Shown: piece after piece, positions 1 through 6,689 of the stretch
Position numbering within the stretch: position 1 is the first letter of the stretch
How the letters are laid out: every line of letters begins with the position of its first letter
IMG/VR virus record: IMGVR_UViG_3300017963_000696
Span: 1-26,137 of that record
Direction: 5' to 3' (one strand)
From: a virus
DNA length: 26,137 nucleotides
The notes under the pieces: model-generated
The model's database searches: none
The model's input: the letters and a program-made list of their open reading frames with translations, nothing else
What the model was told of the DNA's origin: nothing
Made by a program: the position numbers and the translations under genes

Positions 1-17
1 AAGCGTTGCGCTTGCGT

Positions 18-203
18 TCACTGCTCGGTTTTCTCCGGGGGGGCGATCCCGAGCTTCGCCGCCGCCGCTCGAAGAGCCGTGTCGGTAACACGGTGAACCG
101 CCCCGCCGTCGAGCCAGCGTTCGACGGTTCGCGGGTCGGCGCCGCTCTCGGCCGCGAGCCGTAACGTCTCGGCCCGTCGGTCCGTCTCGTTCCCTTCTGC
201 CAT
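18..203 (-). CDS. Small helix-turn-helix DNA-binding protein
   Basis: This 61-residue protein is essentially one helix-turn-helix. Residues about 16-52 (LAAESGADPRTVERWLDGG, then an Ala-rich helix ending AAAKLGI) follow the pattern of Cro/LacI-like DNA-binding heads: a first helix with an Ala-x-x-x-Gly turn, a recognition helix of the type D-x-R-T-V-x-R-W-L-x-G, and a following helix. It has no effector domain, so by inference it is a small phage repressor or excisionase-like regulator. The ATG is preceded by GGAG about 12 nt upstream. A TAGACT box at 240-245 (minus strand) could be its -10 element. It diverges from the plus-strand gene at 435, so the two may share a control region. The exact family is not recognised. 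Confidence 0.62.
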   Translation of the reverse strand: MAEGNETDRRAETLRLAAESGADPRTVERWLDGGAVHRVTDTALRAAAAKLGIAPPEKTEQ

Positions 204-434
204 AGCGCGCGATCTTGCTCCATCTTGCGCAAAGTGGCAAGTCTACCCGATCCCGGCCTCGAGATTGCGCTCTAAACGCGCCGTTTCCGCGGTCGACGTC
301 TCGGTCGGGGGGCGCCACGAAAGCGCGCCAGCGGGGCGCATGGCGCCCGCGCCGGCCGATTGCGCTCGGGCCGCCCGCGCCGGCCCGCCGCGGCAAGTAG
401 ACGCGAACCCGGGCCGGCCGGTACACTCTCGCGC
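204..434. other. Divergent intergenic control region
   Basis: These 231 bases separate the minus-strand helix-turn-helix gene from the plus-strand gene at 435. I see no convincing gene here. The right part is extremely GC-rich, with GGCCGGCC at about 413-420. There is a 6-bp inverted repeat GGGCGC-ATG-GCGCCC at 334-348. Putative -10 boxes point outward at each side: TAGACT on the minus strand at 240-245 and TACACT on the plus strand at 422-427. This arrangement suits a small regulator acting on its neighbour, but no operator is proven. Confidence 0.4.
398..434 (+). promoter_or_regulatory. Putative leaderless promoter of the 435-671 gene
   Basis: The -10 box TACACT (422-427) lies exactly 7 nt before the ATG at 435. 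TAGACG (398-403) is a plausible -35 element (4 of 6 to TTGACA) at an 18-nt spacing. A -10 this close places transcription start at or near the A of the ATG, so the mRNA would be leaderless. No Shine-Dalgarno sequence is visible. The block from 420 to 441 matches the block before the gene at 25537 in 19 of 22 positions. Confidence 0.5.
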
Positions 435-671
435 ATGGCAACGATCAGTGAGTCTTTCGGATCCGGTGGCGCGAACATTCAACCGGGCGGGTCAGCCGGT
501 GAACCGACTCTTGCCGAAGCATTGCGAGACAAGATCGACGATCTGACCGAGCTTCGAACACAATTCATTGCGCTTCTTCAGAAGATCGACGCCGACTCAG
601 GTGATACCGGGGGCGATTCGGACTACGAATCGACGCTGACGCCGGCCGCTCTGAAGTCGATCAAGGGTTAG
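435..671 (+). CDS. Small phage-type protein, unknown function
   Basis: This is a 78-residue acidic protein on the strand opposite the tail operon. The N-terminus is Gly/Ser-rich (SFGSGGANIQPGGSAGEP), followed by a helix (residues about 26-52, LAEALRDKIDDLTELRTQFIALLQKIDADSG) and a C-terminal segment DYESTLTPAALKSIKG. From memory, similar short proteins with 'LTELRTQFxxLLxKLDxD...DYxSTLTP' occur in phage and tail-fibre contexts, so a virion-associated or coiled-coil role is possible. No function is assigned. An in-frame ATG exists at 360, but I chose 435 because a -10 box sits 7 nt before it and the upstream residues look non-coding (Arg/Pro-rich). Its TAG stop forms one edge of a hairpin shared with the convergent gene. 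Confidence 0.62.
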   Translation: MATISESFGSGGANIQPGGSAGEPTLAEALRDKIDDLTELRTQFIALLQKIDADSGDTGGDSDYESTLTPAALKSIKG

Positions 672-687
672 CGCGCACCGCGCGCTA
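669..687. terminator. Bidirectional hairpin containing both convergent stop codons
   Basis: TAGCGCGC (669-676) and GCGCGCTA (680-687) form a perfect 8-bp stem with the 3-nt loop ACC. The left arm starts with the TAG stop of the plus-strand gene (669-671). The right arm ends with CTA, the reverse complement of the TAG stop of the minus-strand gene (685-687). One structure can therefore act on transcripts from both sides. No T-tract follows in either direction, so factor-independent termination is uncertain. Confidence 0.5.
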
Positions 688-1134
688 CTCGCACGCCGAG
701 AACGCTCGTTCGAGTTCGGCCGGGTCGCACTCGACCCCGCCGTCGGCCGCGGGTCGGCCGATCATGATCGAGACGTGCTCGGGACAGAAGCGCGCAACGT
801 CGCTCGACTCGACGTTCTCGCAAGTGGCGACACACTTGTCGACGTCTTCGCCGCCCGAGCAACCGAGCCGCGAGAGCGTCTGACACGCCCGCTCGCACGG
901 TTTCCCGAGCGGGGCGGGGGGTTGTCCCCCGTCGGGCTCGGGCGCGTCTCGGGCCGCGTCAGCGGCCGGGGCGGGGGGCGCGTCGGCGCCCGCGTCTTCG
1001 ACGGCCCCGCCGTCGGGGTCGGGGGTCGGGGGTCGGGGCTCGGTCTGACACTCGGCCGCGAGCAAGCTCACGCCGAAGATGGACACGAGACCGATCAGAG
1101 ATCGACGGCCCAAAGGTCGCTCGTTCTGTACCAT
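685..1134 (-). CDS. Cysteine-rich exported protein of the lysis cassette
   Basis: This 149-residue protein has a positively charged N-terminus with an RR pair and a hydrophobic segment (SLIGLVSIFGVSLLAA, 12-27) followed by Cys29. The residue before the Cys is Glu, so it is not a classical lipobox; Sec or Tat export with ordinary cleavage is the alternative. Residues about 31-78 are a Pro/Asp/Ala/Gly-rich linker. The C-terminal domain has eight cysteines (80, 84, 92, 101, 105, 117, 136, 148), enough for four disulfides. The low-complexity linker plus disulfide domain is typical of Myxococcota secreted proteins. The start lies inside the peptidase gene (40-nt overlap) and has GGAG about 9 nt upstream. 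An in-frame ATG at 1179 would add 15 residues but lacks a signal-like start. It could be an outer-membrane lysis factor or a protein made by lysogens; function unknown. Confidence 0.65.
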   Translation of the reverse strand: MVQNERPLGRRSLIGLVSIFGVSLLAAECQTEPRPPTPDPDGGAVEDAGADAPPAPAADAARDAPEPDGGQPPAPLGKPCERACQTLSRLGCSGGEDVDKCVATCENVESSDVARFCPEHVSIMIGRPAADGGVECDPAELERAFSACE

Positions 1135-1880
1135 TGCAGATAGCTCCACGAGATTTTGAAGAAGCCGCGATCGCCCCACCCGGTTCCGTGTGAGTTCGCG
1201 CCGGTTGCGTGCTCGTCGCCTTCGTAGCCGTCGAGCACCATTGCGTGCCCGCCTATGATCGTTTCATTCGTCGGCGCTTCGAGAACGCCGCTTCCGTCGT
1301 ATCGGCGAAAGCTCTCGCCGAGTTGCGTTCCGAAGACGACCGGCTTTCCCGCCGCAAGAGCGCGCTTGATCTCGTCGACTCTTGCGTCGCCCGTTGCCGC
1401 GATCCGGTAGTAACTCGCTTTGCGCTTGTCGTTCGCCGCGATCATGACGTTCGGCGGGGGCTTGCGCTTGTAGGTTGCGCGGGGCGTTCCGTCTTCGTCG
1501 TCGGGCTCGTTCCGATCGTGTGTCACATACGGCCAAACGCTCTCGGGCGGGCGCCCGAGTCGGTTCACGCATTTGATCGCGAGACGGATATACGTTCCCG
1601 AGTCGACCTTCGTTGCGCCGTGCTGATTCCGCGCGTGCCAGTATGCGAAGAGCCGCGACAAGAACTCGACGTCGTTCTCGCCGTTGCGCCGTTGAACAAC
1701 TCGAACCGCTTGGGCGATCGCGTTCGCGACACATGACCCGAGCGCGCCCTGATTCAAGATCGTGACGTGCTCGCGCAAGCTCACGCGAACGGGCGGGGTC
1801 GCAAGATGGAGCGAAGAGAGCGGGAAGTCGCGAACGTCCGGCTCGTCTTCGAGATACCCGAAGCCGAGTTCGTCAGTCAC
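1095..1880 (-). CDS. Papain-like (C1A) cysteine peptidase, candidate lysis enzyme
   Basis: The 261-residue protein has the complete papain-family signature: the oxyanion-hole Gln44 and catalytic Cys50 in NQGALGSCVANA, His212 in GGHAMVLDGY, and Asn229 in GANSHGTGWGDRGFFKISW. There is no signal peptide and only about 40 residues precede the Gln, so there is no long inhibitory propeptide. The GTG start overlaps the TGA of the upstream lipoprotein-like gene (GTGA), implying translational coupling. It sits directly after the holin and spanin candidate, where an endolysin is expected, and no other endolysin-like gene is in the window. By inference it cleaves peptidoglycan cross-links or another envelope protein after holin opening. 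A role in virion maturation or host-protein cleavage is the alternative. The family assignment is firm; the substrate is unknown. Confidence 0.85.
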   Translation of the reverse strand: MTDELGFGYLEDEPDVRDFPLSSLHLATPPVRVSLREHVTILNQGALGSCVANAIAQAVRVVQRRNGENDVEFLSRLFAYWHARNQHGATKVDSGTYIRLAIKCVNRLGRPPESVWPYVTHDRNEPDDEDGTPRATYKRKPPPNVMIAANDKRKASYYRIAATGDARVDEIKRALAAGKPVVFGTQLGESFRRYDGSGVLEAPTNETIIGGHAMVLDGYEGDEHATGANSHGTGWGDRGFFKISWSYLQWYRTSDLWAVDL

Positions 1881-2317
1881 GGTTCGACCTTGAACGAGAG
1901 AGCTTCGGGTTCGGGGATCTTGACTTCGGTTCCGTCGCCCGTCTTGAGCATGCTTCCACTCATGAGACCTTCACGCTTCAAGAACTCGGCAAGCTCGACG
2001 TATGCGCCTTTGAACTCTTCGAACGCCGCGTCGTATTGTTTCTGATCGAGATCGCTCGCGCCGCGAAGCGAATGATTCGCCGCGTTCAACGCGTTGATCG
2101 CGTCGGCGTAGAGTTCGACATACCGCGCGCGAACCTCCGGGGGCGTGTCTGGGTGCGTGCGGAAGTATTCGTTCGCCGCGTTGTCGATAATCTTCAGAAC
2201 CGCGAGCGCGTCGGTCAAGACGGACACGATCTGAGGCAAGACGGGAAGCACGGCCGCGCATGCCGGGGCGAGCGCGATCGCGAGCGCGAGAGTCAGAGCG
2301 ACGAGAAGACGATTCAC
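1877..2317 (-). CDS. Lipoprotein-like helical protein, spanin candidate
   Basis: This 146-residue protein begins with a strongly hydrophobic signal-like segment (MNRLLVALTLALAIALAPAC) ending at its only cysteine, Cys20. The lipobox is imperfect (A-P-A-C), so lipidation is plausible but not certain. The rest is predicted helical and charged (for example QKQYDAAFEEFKGAYVELAEFLKREG), with an acidic tail ending FKVEP. The start is GTG at 2317, chosen because GGAGG lies about 7 nt upstream and GTGA overlaps the holin stop; the reading frame stays open far upstream, but that part is Arg-rich shadow sequence. A small exported, probably lipid-anchored helical protein right after a holin fits an outer-membrane spanin or related lysis accessory. 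No sequence-level family match is claimed. Confidence 0.65.
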   Translation of the reverse strand: MNRLLVALTLALAIALAPACAAVLPVLPQIVSVLTDALAVLKIIDNAANEYFRTHPDTPPEVRARYVELYADAINALNAANHSLRGASDLDQKQYDAAFEEFKGAYVELAEFLKREGLMSGSMLKTGDGTEVKIPEPEALSFKVEP

Positions 2318-2730
2318 TTCGAGCCTCCATTCTTCTTGTAGCGATCGACGGCCGACTCGATCGCGTCTTCGACGAGCGCGCGAACCTTCTTCGGTTCGAT
2401 CACGCGCTCCATGTCGGCGAGCCACTTCGAGCCGAGATAGTCGAGAACGTCGCTTCGTGCGGCCTCGAGTAGCGCGCGGCCTTCGTCGGCTGTGATCTGT
2501 CCATCTTCCGCCGCGGCGCGAGCGCGCTTGACTTGGATCGCCATGCCACGCGCGACGACGATCTCGGCGACGTTGACGAGCCGAAGCGTTGCGTCGCGAA
2601 TGTAGTCTTCGCCGTCTTTGGCGCGCTTCGCTCGGATCCATTTCGAAAGCTCGACCGCGCCCCATGACAAGAGCGTCATGAGAACCGACGCGATCAACGT
2701 GATCGCCTGATCCATGAGAGCCTGATCCAT
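2314..2730 (-). CDS. Holin, LLH-like family, with two potential starts
   Basis: This 138-residue protein has a single N-terminal membrane segment (about 8-28, QAITLIASVLMTLLSWGAVEL) followed by a long charged amphipathic helix region, the layout of the phage LLH-type holins. It would form the inner-membrane lesion that starts lysis. It lies directly downstream of the tail-fibre gene and directly upstream of the spanin and peptidase candidates. The first ATG (2728-2730) has a strong Shine-Dalgarno (AAGGG, 5 nt spacing). A second in-frame ATG at 2713-2715 repeats the first 11 nt and has AGG 5 nt upstream, so two products differing by five residues (MDQAL) are possible. The membrane topology and position support the holin call; no biochemical motif exists for this family. 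Confidence 0.7.
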   Translation of the reverse strand: MDQALMDQAITLIASVLMTLLSWGAVELSKWIRAKRAKDGEDYIRDATLRLVNVAEIVVARGMAIQVKRARAAAEDGQITADEGRALLEAARSDVLDYLGSKWLADMERVIEPKKVRALVEDAIESAVDRYKKNGGSK

Positions 2731-2757
2731 GTGATCCCTTCCCTTCGTGTTTGTCTT

Positions 2758-4722
2758 CTACGGGGTCAAGTCGACCTTGATCGACTTGACTAGGTTCGTG
2801 TGCGAGCCGGAAGCTTTGAGGTAGAAGTTCGAAACGCCGTCCATTTCGACGATCGTTGCCGCGGCGAACGTGAGAGACAACGACGTCGTGATACACCCGA
2901 ACATTTTGGAATTGAGCGACGATTGATTGTCGACCGTGAGCAAGTTCGCGCTTAGGTAGCAGTCGCGGAAGTAGAAACGATCGAGACTGCTGCAAGATTT
3001 GGACAAGAGCGCGTCGACCATTTGTAGCTCTACCAAGTCAGCGTCAGTGCTACCGCCAACCCCGTCCAAGTAATGATGCATTGCCCCCGAGACTCCCGCT
3101 CCGTCGCCGACGAAACGAACACGGAACTTCGCGGTATCGCCAGTCAATGAAGAAAGGTTTACCGCGTCGCCCGAAGTGTCGTCGATTGTGCAGTTTTGAC
3201 ACTGTAGGTATGTGTCAGAGGCACCGATCGAACCGCTCACGTCCATTCCAGCCGTAAGCGACAACTCCACGAGCCGAAGCGTTTCGCCGCCGCTTACGTT
3301 CCAAGTGACGGCGGTTCCGATCGTAGTGTTGAGAATGTTCCCGTAAAGCGAACACGCCGCGCCGCGGATCGTCACGTCGACGCCGGAAGGAATCGTGAAG
3401 CCGGCATAGTCGGAAGGGCCGACAATGATCTCGACTTCGGCGAGCGATTCGGTCGAGATATACGACATGGCTTGCGCGAACGTCGTAAACGGATTGAGAC
3501 GCGATCCGTTTTCGATCCCGTTGCCCGCGCGTCCGTCAACATAGATCGTCTGCTTCAACGGGGTTACGTCGTCGAAGACGGTCGAAGTCCACAACTCTAG
3601 CTCGTCGAGTTGTTGACGAACGGTTGCGGCCGTCAGGTTTCCGGCTGCCCCGTTTCCCGTGCCGATCCGATATGCGCCGTCGTCGGCCGTGACCGTTCGG
3701 ATCAATTGATCGAGAAACGACGCAACCGACGAACCGAAGAAGTTCCCGCGCGCTTGCGCGCCAACGAACGCGGCGCCGTCGGGCGTTGTATTGTCGACGA
3801 GATTTTCCCAAAGCAGATCCAACTGATCGAGAAGCTCTTGAATCGCCGCGCCCGCCGTGCCTTGCGTGATCGAAACGTGCGCGTAGGTTGCCGTCATGGC
3901 TTCGATCCCGACGAGACCGATCCCACCTTCCGAAGCGGGCGCGGTCTTCGACGCGAGATCGGAAACGATCTCGTCGATCGCGGCTTCGACGTCGGTTGCC
4001 GAGAGCGGAGAACCGTTCGCCCAATTGCCGCTTCCCGCATAAGTGATCGACGCCGCCGCGTGTCCCGTTCCCGAAGCGACGTGACTTTCGATCTCGTCGA
4101 GCACGGCTTGATCCATGGCTTCGGCGGTTCCCTCGCGAAGCGTTCCCGCCGCCGACCCCGTGATCACGAACGCGTCTTCGCGTCGGCTCGTCAGATCGAT
4201 ATCGCCGGTTAGGATCTGAGTCTGGCCGTATGTGCGTGTGATATCGGCCAGCAAGATCCGACCGCTTTCGAGACCGGGCGGGGTCGGCGAGCCCGCCGAC
4301 TCGGCGCCTTGCTTGACGAAGAAGGTCAAGTCTTCGTCGCGTTGAAAGAAGACCGTTTGCGAGTTGCCGTCGATCCGTGGGTCGCTCAAGTTCCGAACGA
4401 ACTCGGCGAAGACGGACACGATCTTAGAGTTGCCGGGCGTGGCAACGTCGGTCGAGACCGAACTCGAATCGACCGAGACGTCGACGTTCTCGACCGCATT
4501 CGAGAAGAGACGTTGCCCGGCCTGATCGTAACCGACCCCGGTTCCGACGTCGACCGAGACGTTCGGAGTCGGCGACGCTTGCGAGACACCGAGCCCGGAC
4601 ATGATCCCGATCAAGCCGTTGTCGCTGATCATTGCACGGTCGGCGACTTCCGCGTTATCGAACCCGAGATCGAGTTCGGCTTCTGTTACCTTCTGGCGGA
4701 AGTAGTAGTCCAATCGGTCCAT
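2758..4722 (-). CDS. Tail fibre with C-terminal beta-helix region
   Basis: The protein is 654 residues long. The N-terminal third (MDRLDYYFRQKVTEAELDLGFDNAEVADRAM onward, with QTVFFQRDEDLTFFVKQG) looks like a baseplate-attachment region. The middle carries repeated Ala/Thr-rich helix-strand units (residues about 210-370). From about 385 on, the motif YVDGRAGNGIENGSRLNPF followed by F-x-x-A introduces a right-handed parallel beta-helix-like domain rich in short Ser/Thr/Asn strands, a fold common in receptor-binding phage fibres. No catalytic depolymerase residues are obvious. The ATG is preceded by AAAGGG. It follows the gpI-like baseplate gene and precedes the holin, the usual place for a host-recognition fibre. 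Confidence 0.82.
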   Translation of the reverse strand: MDRLDYYFRQKVTEAELDLGFDNAEVADRAMISDNGLIGIMSGLGVSQASPTPNVSVDVGTGVGYDQAGQRLFSNAVENVDVSVDSSSVSTDVATPGNSKIVSVFAEFVRNLSDPRIDGNSQTVFFQRDEDLTFFVKQGAESAGSPTPPGLESGRILLADITRTYGQTQILTGDIDLTSRREDAFVITGSAAGTLREGTAEAMDQAVLDEIESHVASGTGHAAASITYAGSGNWANGSPLSATDVEAAIDEIVSDLASKTAPASEGGIGLVGIEAMTATYAHVSITQGTAGAAIQELLDQLDLLWENLVDNTTPDGAAFVGAQARGNFFGSSVASFLDQLIRTVTADDGAYRIGTGNGAAGNLTAATVRQQLDELELWTSTVFDDVTPLKQTIYVDGRAGNGIENGSRLNPFTTFAQAMSYISTESLAEVEIIVGPSDYAGFTIPSGVDVTIRGAACSLYGNILNTTIGTAVTWNVSGGETLRLVELSLTAGMDVSGSIGASDTYLQCQNCTIDDTSGDAVNLSSLTGDTAKFRVRFVGDGAGVSGAMHHYLDGVGGSTDADLVELQMVDALLSKSCSSLDRFYFRDCYLSANLLTVDNQSSLNSKMFGCITTSLSLTFAAATIVEMDGVSNFYLKASGSHTNLVKSIKVDLTP

Positions 4723-4737
4723 GGTTCGCCCTTTGCG

Positions 4738-6039
4738 TCAGTGTAGGATCGTCTCTTCGCTCAATTCGGATTCGCCGAGTTCCCAGTGATCGAAGACTTC
4801 GGGGATCTCGGGTTCGACGAGTTGCCCTAAGTGCGTGTGCGCCGGCTTCATGTAGTCAATGATCGCGAAGACGCGGGTTCGTTGCTCGTCGGTAAGGTTC
4901 ACGGTTGTCTCGACGTCGAAGGTATACAGACCCGCAATATCGCCGATCCCGAGTTCGGTGTCGATCCCGAGTTCGGAGTCGCCAAGGATCCAGCCGCTTT
5001 CGTCGTTAAACGGAGTGATCGTAACTTCGAGCCCGAGAAAGAAACGGATCACGTTTCGGATCCCTTTGCTCGTTCCCTTCTGTCGATAGATTTCGACGAG
5101 CACGCGCGCAAGTCGTCGCTTGTCGACGAGCGTCAAGACGAACGAGAACGGGTTTCCCAAGTCGGCGAGCATGGCGTCGACGAATTGTTCGGGCGCGATA
5201 TCGACGTCGAGGATTTGGGTCCACTCGTCGATCGAGAAAAGCAACTGATCGATCACTTCTTGAAGCACGAGAGCGAATCGTTCGAGATCGCGCGTCTCGT
5301 CTTCGCGCCGGTTGAGTTCGGCGAACATTCGCCAGACTTCGAACGTTCGCCCGTCGGGAATCGCGGGCGTGAAACCGTCGAAGCTTGCCGTATTGTTTGG
5401 CGACGCGATCACGTTTCCGTGTTCGTCTTCGACGTTCTCGATCGTCAACGTGTAGGGCCGCCCATGGCTCGTCGAAATGTTTGTCTTCAACACGACGACG
5501 GACGGATCGAGTGTCGCCGAGACTGACTCGACTTCGACTTCTACCGACGGAATCACGAGTTCTGGATCGAGCACGCGCGCGATCGTGTAGTTCGCGGCCT
5601 CGAGCGCGGTATCGGGATCGACGGCTTCGTCGAATGTCACTTCGATTTCGTCGAGAGCGATTCCGCGAACCGCGTCGATCAGTGGAGCCGACAAGTCTTC
5701 GACTTCAAACCACCATGACTCGTCGAGCGTTTCCGAAGAAGTGCCGCTTTCGCTGACGACTCGAACGTCGACGACTTGTTCGCTCTCGAAGTCGCTCGTC
5801 GGATCGATCGTGATCCGGTAAGTATCGGCGAGCACAAATCCGGCCGTGCTTCCCGGGCCGTCGAAGTTCGTTTGAAAGACTCCCGCGTCGAACGCGAGCG
5901 CGCCTTCGATCCATACCTTCGTTTGCGAAACGTCGACCGTATCCCCGCCGGTTGCCGATACGTCGAGCGAAACGTTCGTCGAGATCGGAAGCCCGGTCTC
6001 GTCGGATTCTGGATCACGGTTGAAGACGTAAAGCGTCAT
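4738..6039 (-). CDS. gpI-like baseplate/tail protein with Ig-like domains
   Basis: The protein is 433 residues long. Residues about 285-408 match the phage tail protein family defined by TIGR02242 (P2 gpI-like): D-K-R-R-L-A-R-V-L-V-x-I-Y-R-x-K-G-T-x-x-G-I, then FFLGLEVTI, a WILG turn and IIDYMKPAHTHLGQL. This domain joins the baseplate periphery to fibres. The N-terminal ~230 residues are unusual for gpI and look like two Ig-like beta domains, the second (about 118-222) of the 'SxxxxxxVxFDEAVDPxTALxxxNYTI' type. The ATG at 6039 overlaps the previous stop (ATGA); an in-frame ATG at 6093 would intrude into that gene. Near the C-terminus, DSELGIDTELGIGD comes from an 18-bp tandem duplication. 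Confidence 0.82.
   Translation of the reverse strand: MTLYVFNRDPESDETGLPISTNVSLDVSATGGDTVDVSQTKVWIEGALAFDAGVFQTNFDGPGSTAGFVLADTYRITIDPTSDFESEQVVDVRVVSESGTSSETLDESWWFEVEDLSAPLIDAVRGIALDEIEVTFDEAVDPDTALEAANYTIARVLDPELVIPSVEVEVESVSATLDPSVVVLKTNISTSHGRPYTLTIENVEDEHGNVIASPNNTASFDGFTPAIPDGRTFEVWRMFAELNRREDETRDLERFALVLQEVIDQLLFSIDEWTQILDVDIAPEQFVDAMLADLGNPFSFVLTLVDKRRLARVLVEIYRQKGTSKGIRNVIRFFLGLEVTITPFNDESGWILGDSELGIDTELGIGDIAGLYTFDVETTVNLTDEQRTRVFAIIDYMKPAHTHLGQLVEPEIPEVFDHWELGESELSEETILH
4945..4980 (-). repeat. 18-bp tandem duplication in the gpI-like gene
   Basis: Two head-to-tail 18-bp units (4945-4962 and 4963-4980) differ at one base. Each begins GATCCCGAGTTCGG on the plus strand. They encode the paired hexapeptides D-S-E-L-G-I and D-T-E-L-G-I in a surface-loop-like segment of the gpI-like protein. 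The duplication is in frame. Confidence 0.85.
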
Positions 6040-6689
6040 GGAGTCACCGTTAGCGAACCGCTCGCCGTTGCCGTGCCCGCACTCGACCCCCAAATCAGAT
6101 CGTTAAGCGATCCGTATGCGGTCGAACCGCAAACGATCGTCCCGACCATTGAATCGCTAACGAGAACGAGATCGTCGACGTACCATGCTGGAAGTTCGAG
6201 ATCACGTTCGTCGGTCCCGGCCCCGTCGATAAACTGAAGACGCAAGCGGATCGTGTGATCGCCCGCTGCGAAGTGCGAAACGTTCGCCGCTATGTCGACG
6301 AGATCACGCGTTCGCCCCGGAAGGATCACGCGCGAAGTGATCAGCGTCGAGTCGATCAAGAGCTTCGCATACCAGAAGGTATTAGCCGGCATGCTCGACG
6401 GTCCACGGATCCGAGACTTCATTCGAAGGATCAACGCGTCGTCGAAGTCGGCTTCTTGGTTGATCTCGAAGTAGTCACCATTTCGGAAGCGGCCAACCGC
6501 GCCGGGCGTATCGGTCCCGAGACAAACCGCGAAGTCGCCTTCGGGCGCGTCGAAGTTGTCGGGTTGCAAGCGAAGCCCGTCGCCGCGAGCAACCGCGGCC
6601 ATGAATGGACCGAGCGTCGAGAACGCCGACGGCGCCCCGCCGCCGCTCGACGATCCCCAAGTCGATCCCCATGTGACCCCGTAACCCAT
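6036..6689 (-). CDS. Tail-associated structural protein, unknown
   Basis: This 217-residue protein starts with a Gly/Trp/Ser-rich segment (MGYGVTWGSTWGSSSGGG), a style seen at the start of small tail proteins neighbouring gpI genes. The rest is beta-rich and resembles a jelly-roll or lectin-like sandwich (FDDALILRMKSRIRGPSSM, HTIRLRLQFIDGAG, WYVDDLVLVSDS). No enzyme motif is seen. Its start overlaps the glycosyltransferase stop (TAATG) and its stop overlaps the gpI-like start, so it is cotranslated with both. It may be a decoration or adhesin protein and a possible acceptor for the neighbouring glycosyltransferase, but that is inference. Confidence 0.6.
   Translation of the reverse strand: MGYGVTWGSTWGSSSGGGAPSAFSTLGPFMAAVARGDGLRLQPDNFDAPEGDFAVCLGTDTPGAVGRFRNGDYFEINQEADFDDALILRMKSRIRGPSSMPANTFWYAKLLIDSTLITSRVILPGRTRDLVDIAANVSHFAAGDHTIRLRLQFIDGAGTDERDLELPAWYVDDLVLVSDSMVGTIVCGSTAYGSLNDLIWGSSAGTATASGSLTVTP

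Noticed and set aside
334-348. Hairpin GGGCGC-ATG-GCGCCC as a terminator or operator
   Set aside because: The stem is only 6 bp in very GC-rich sequence, where such palindromes arise by chance, and no T-tract or paired half-site is present.
1877-2995. A 372-codon version of the spanin candidate starting at 2995
   Set aside because: The N-terminal 225 residues are Arg/Ser-rich, overlap the holin and fibre genes, and lack any fold signal. The GTG at 2317 has GGAGG and a GTGA overlap with the holin stop.
4740-4745. TACACT on the minus strand 17 nt before the tail-fibre ATG, considered as a promoter
   Set aside because: It lies in the last codons of the gpI-like gene (Leu-His-stop), has no -35 partner at 16-18 nt, and the fibre gene has a normal Shine-Dalgarno and short spacing consistent with the operon.
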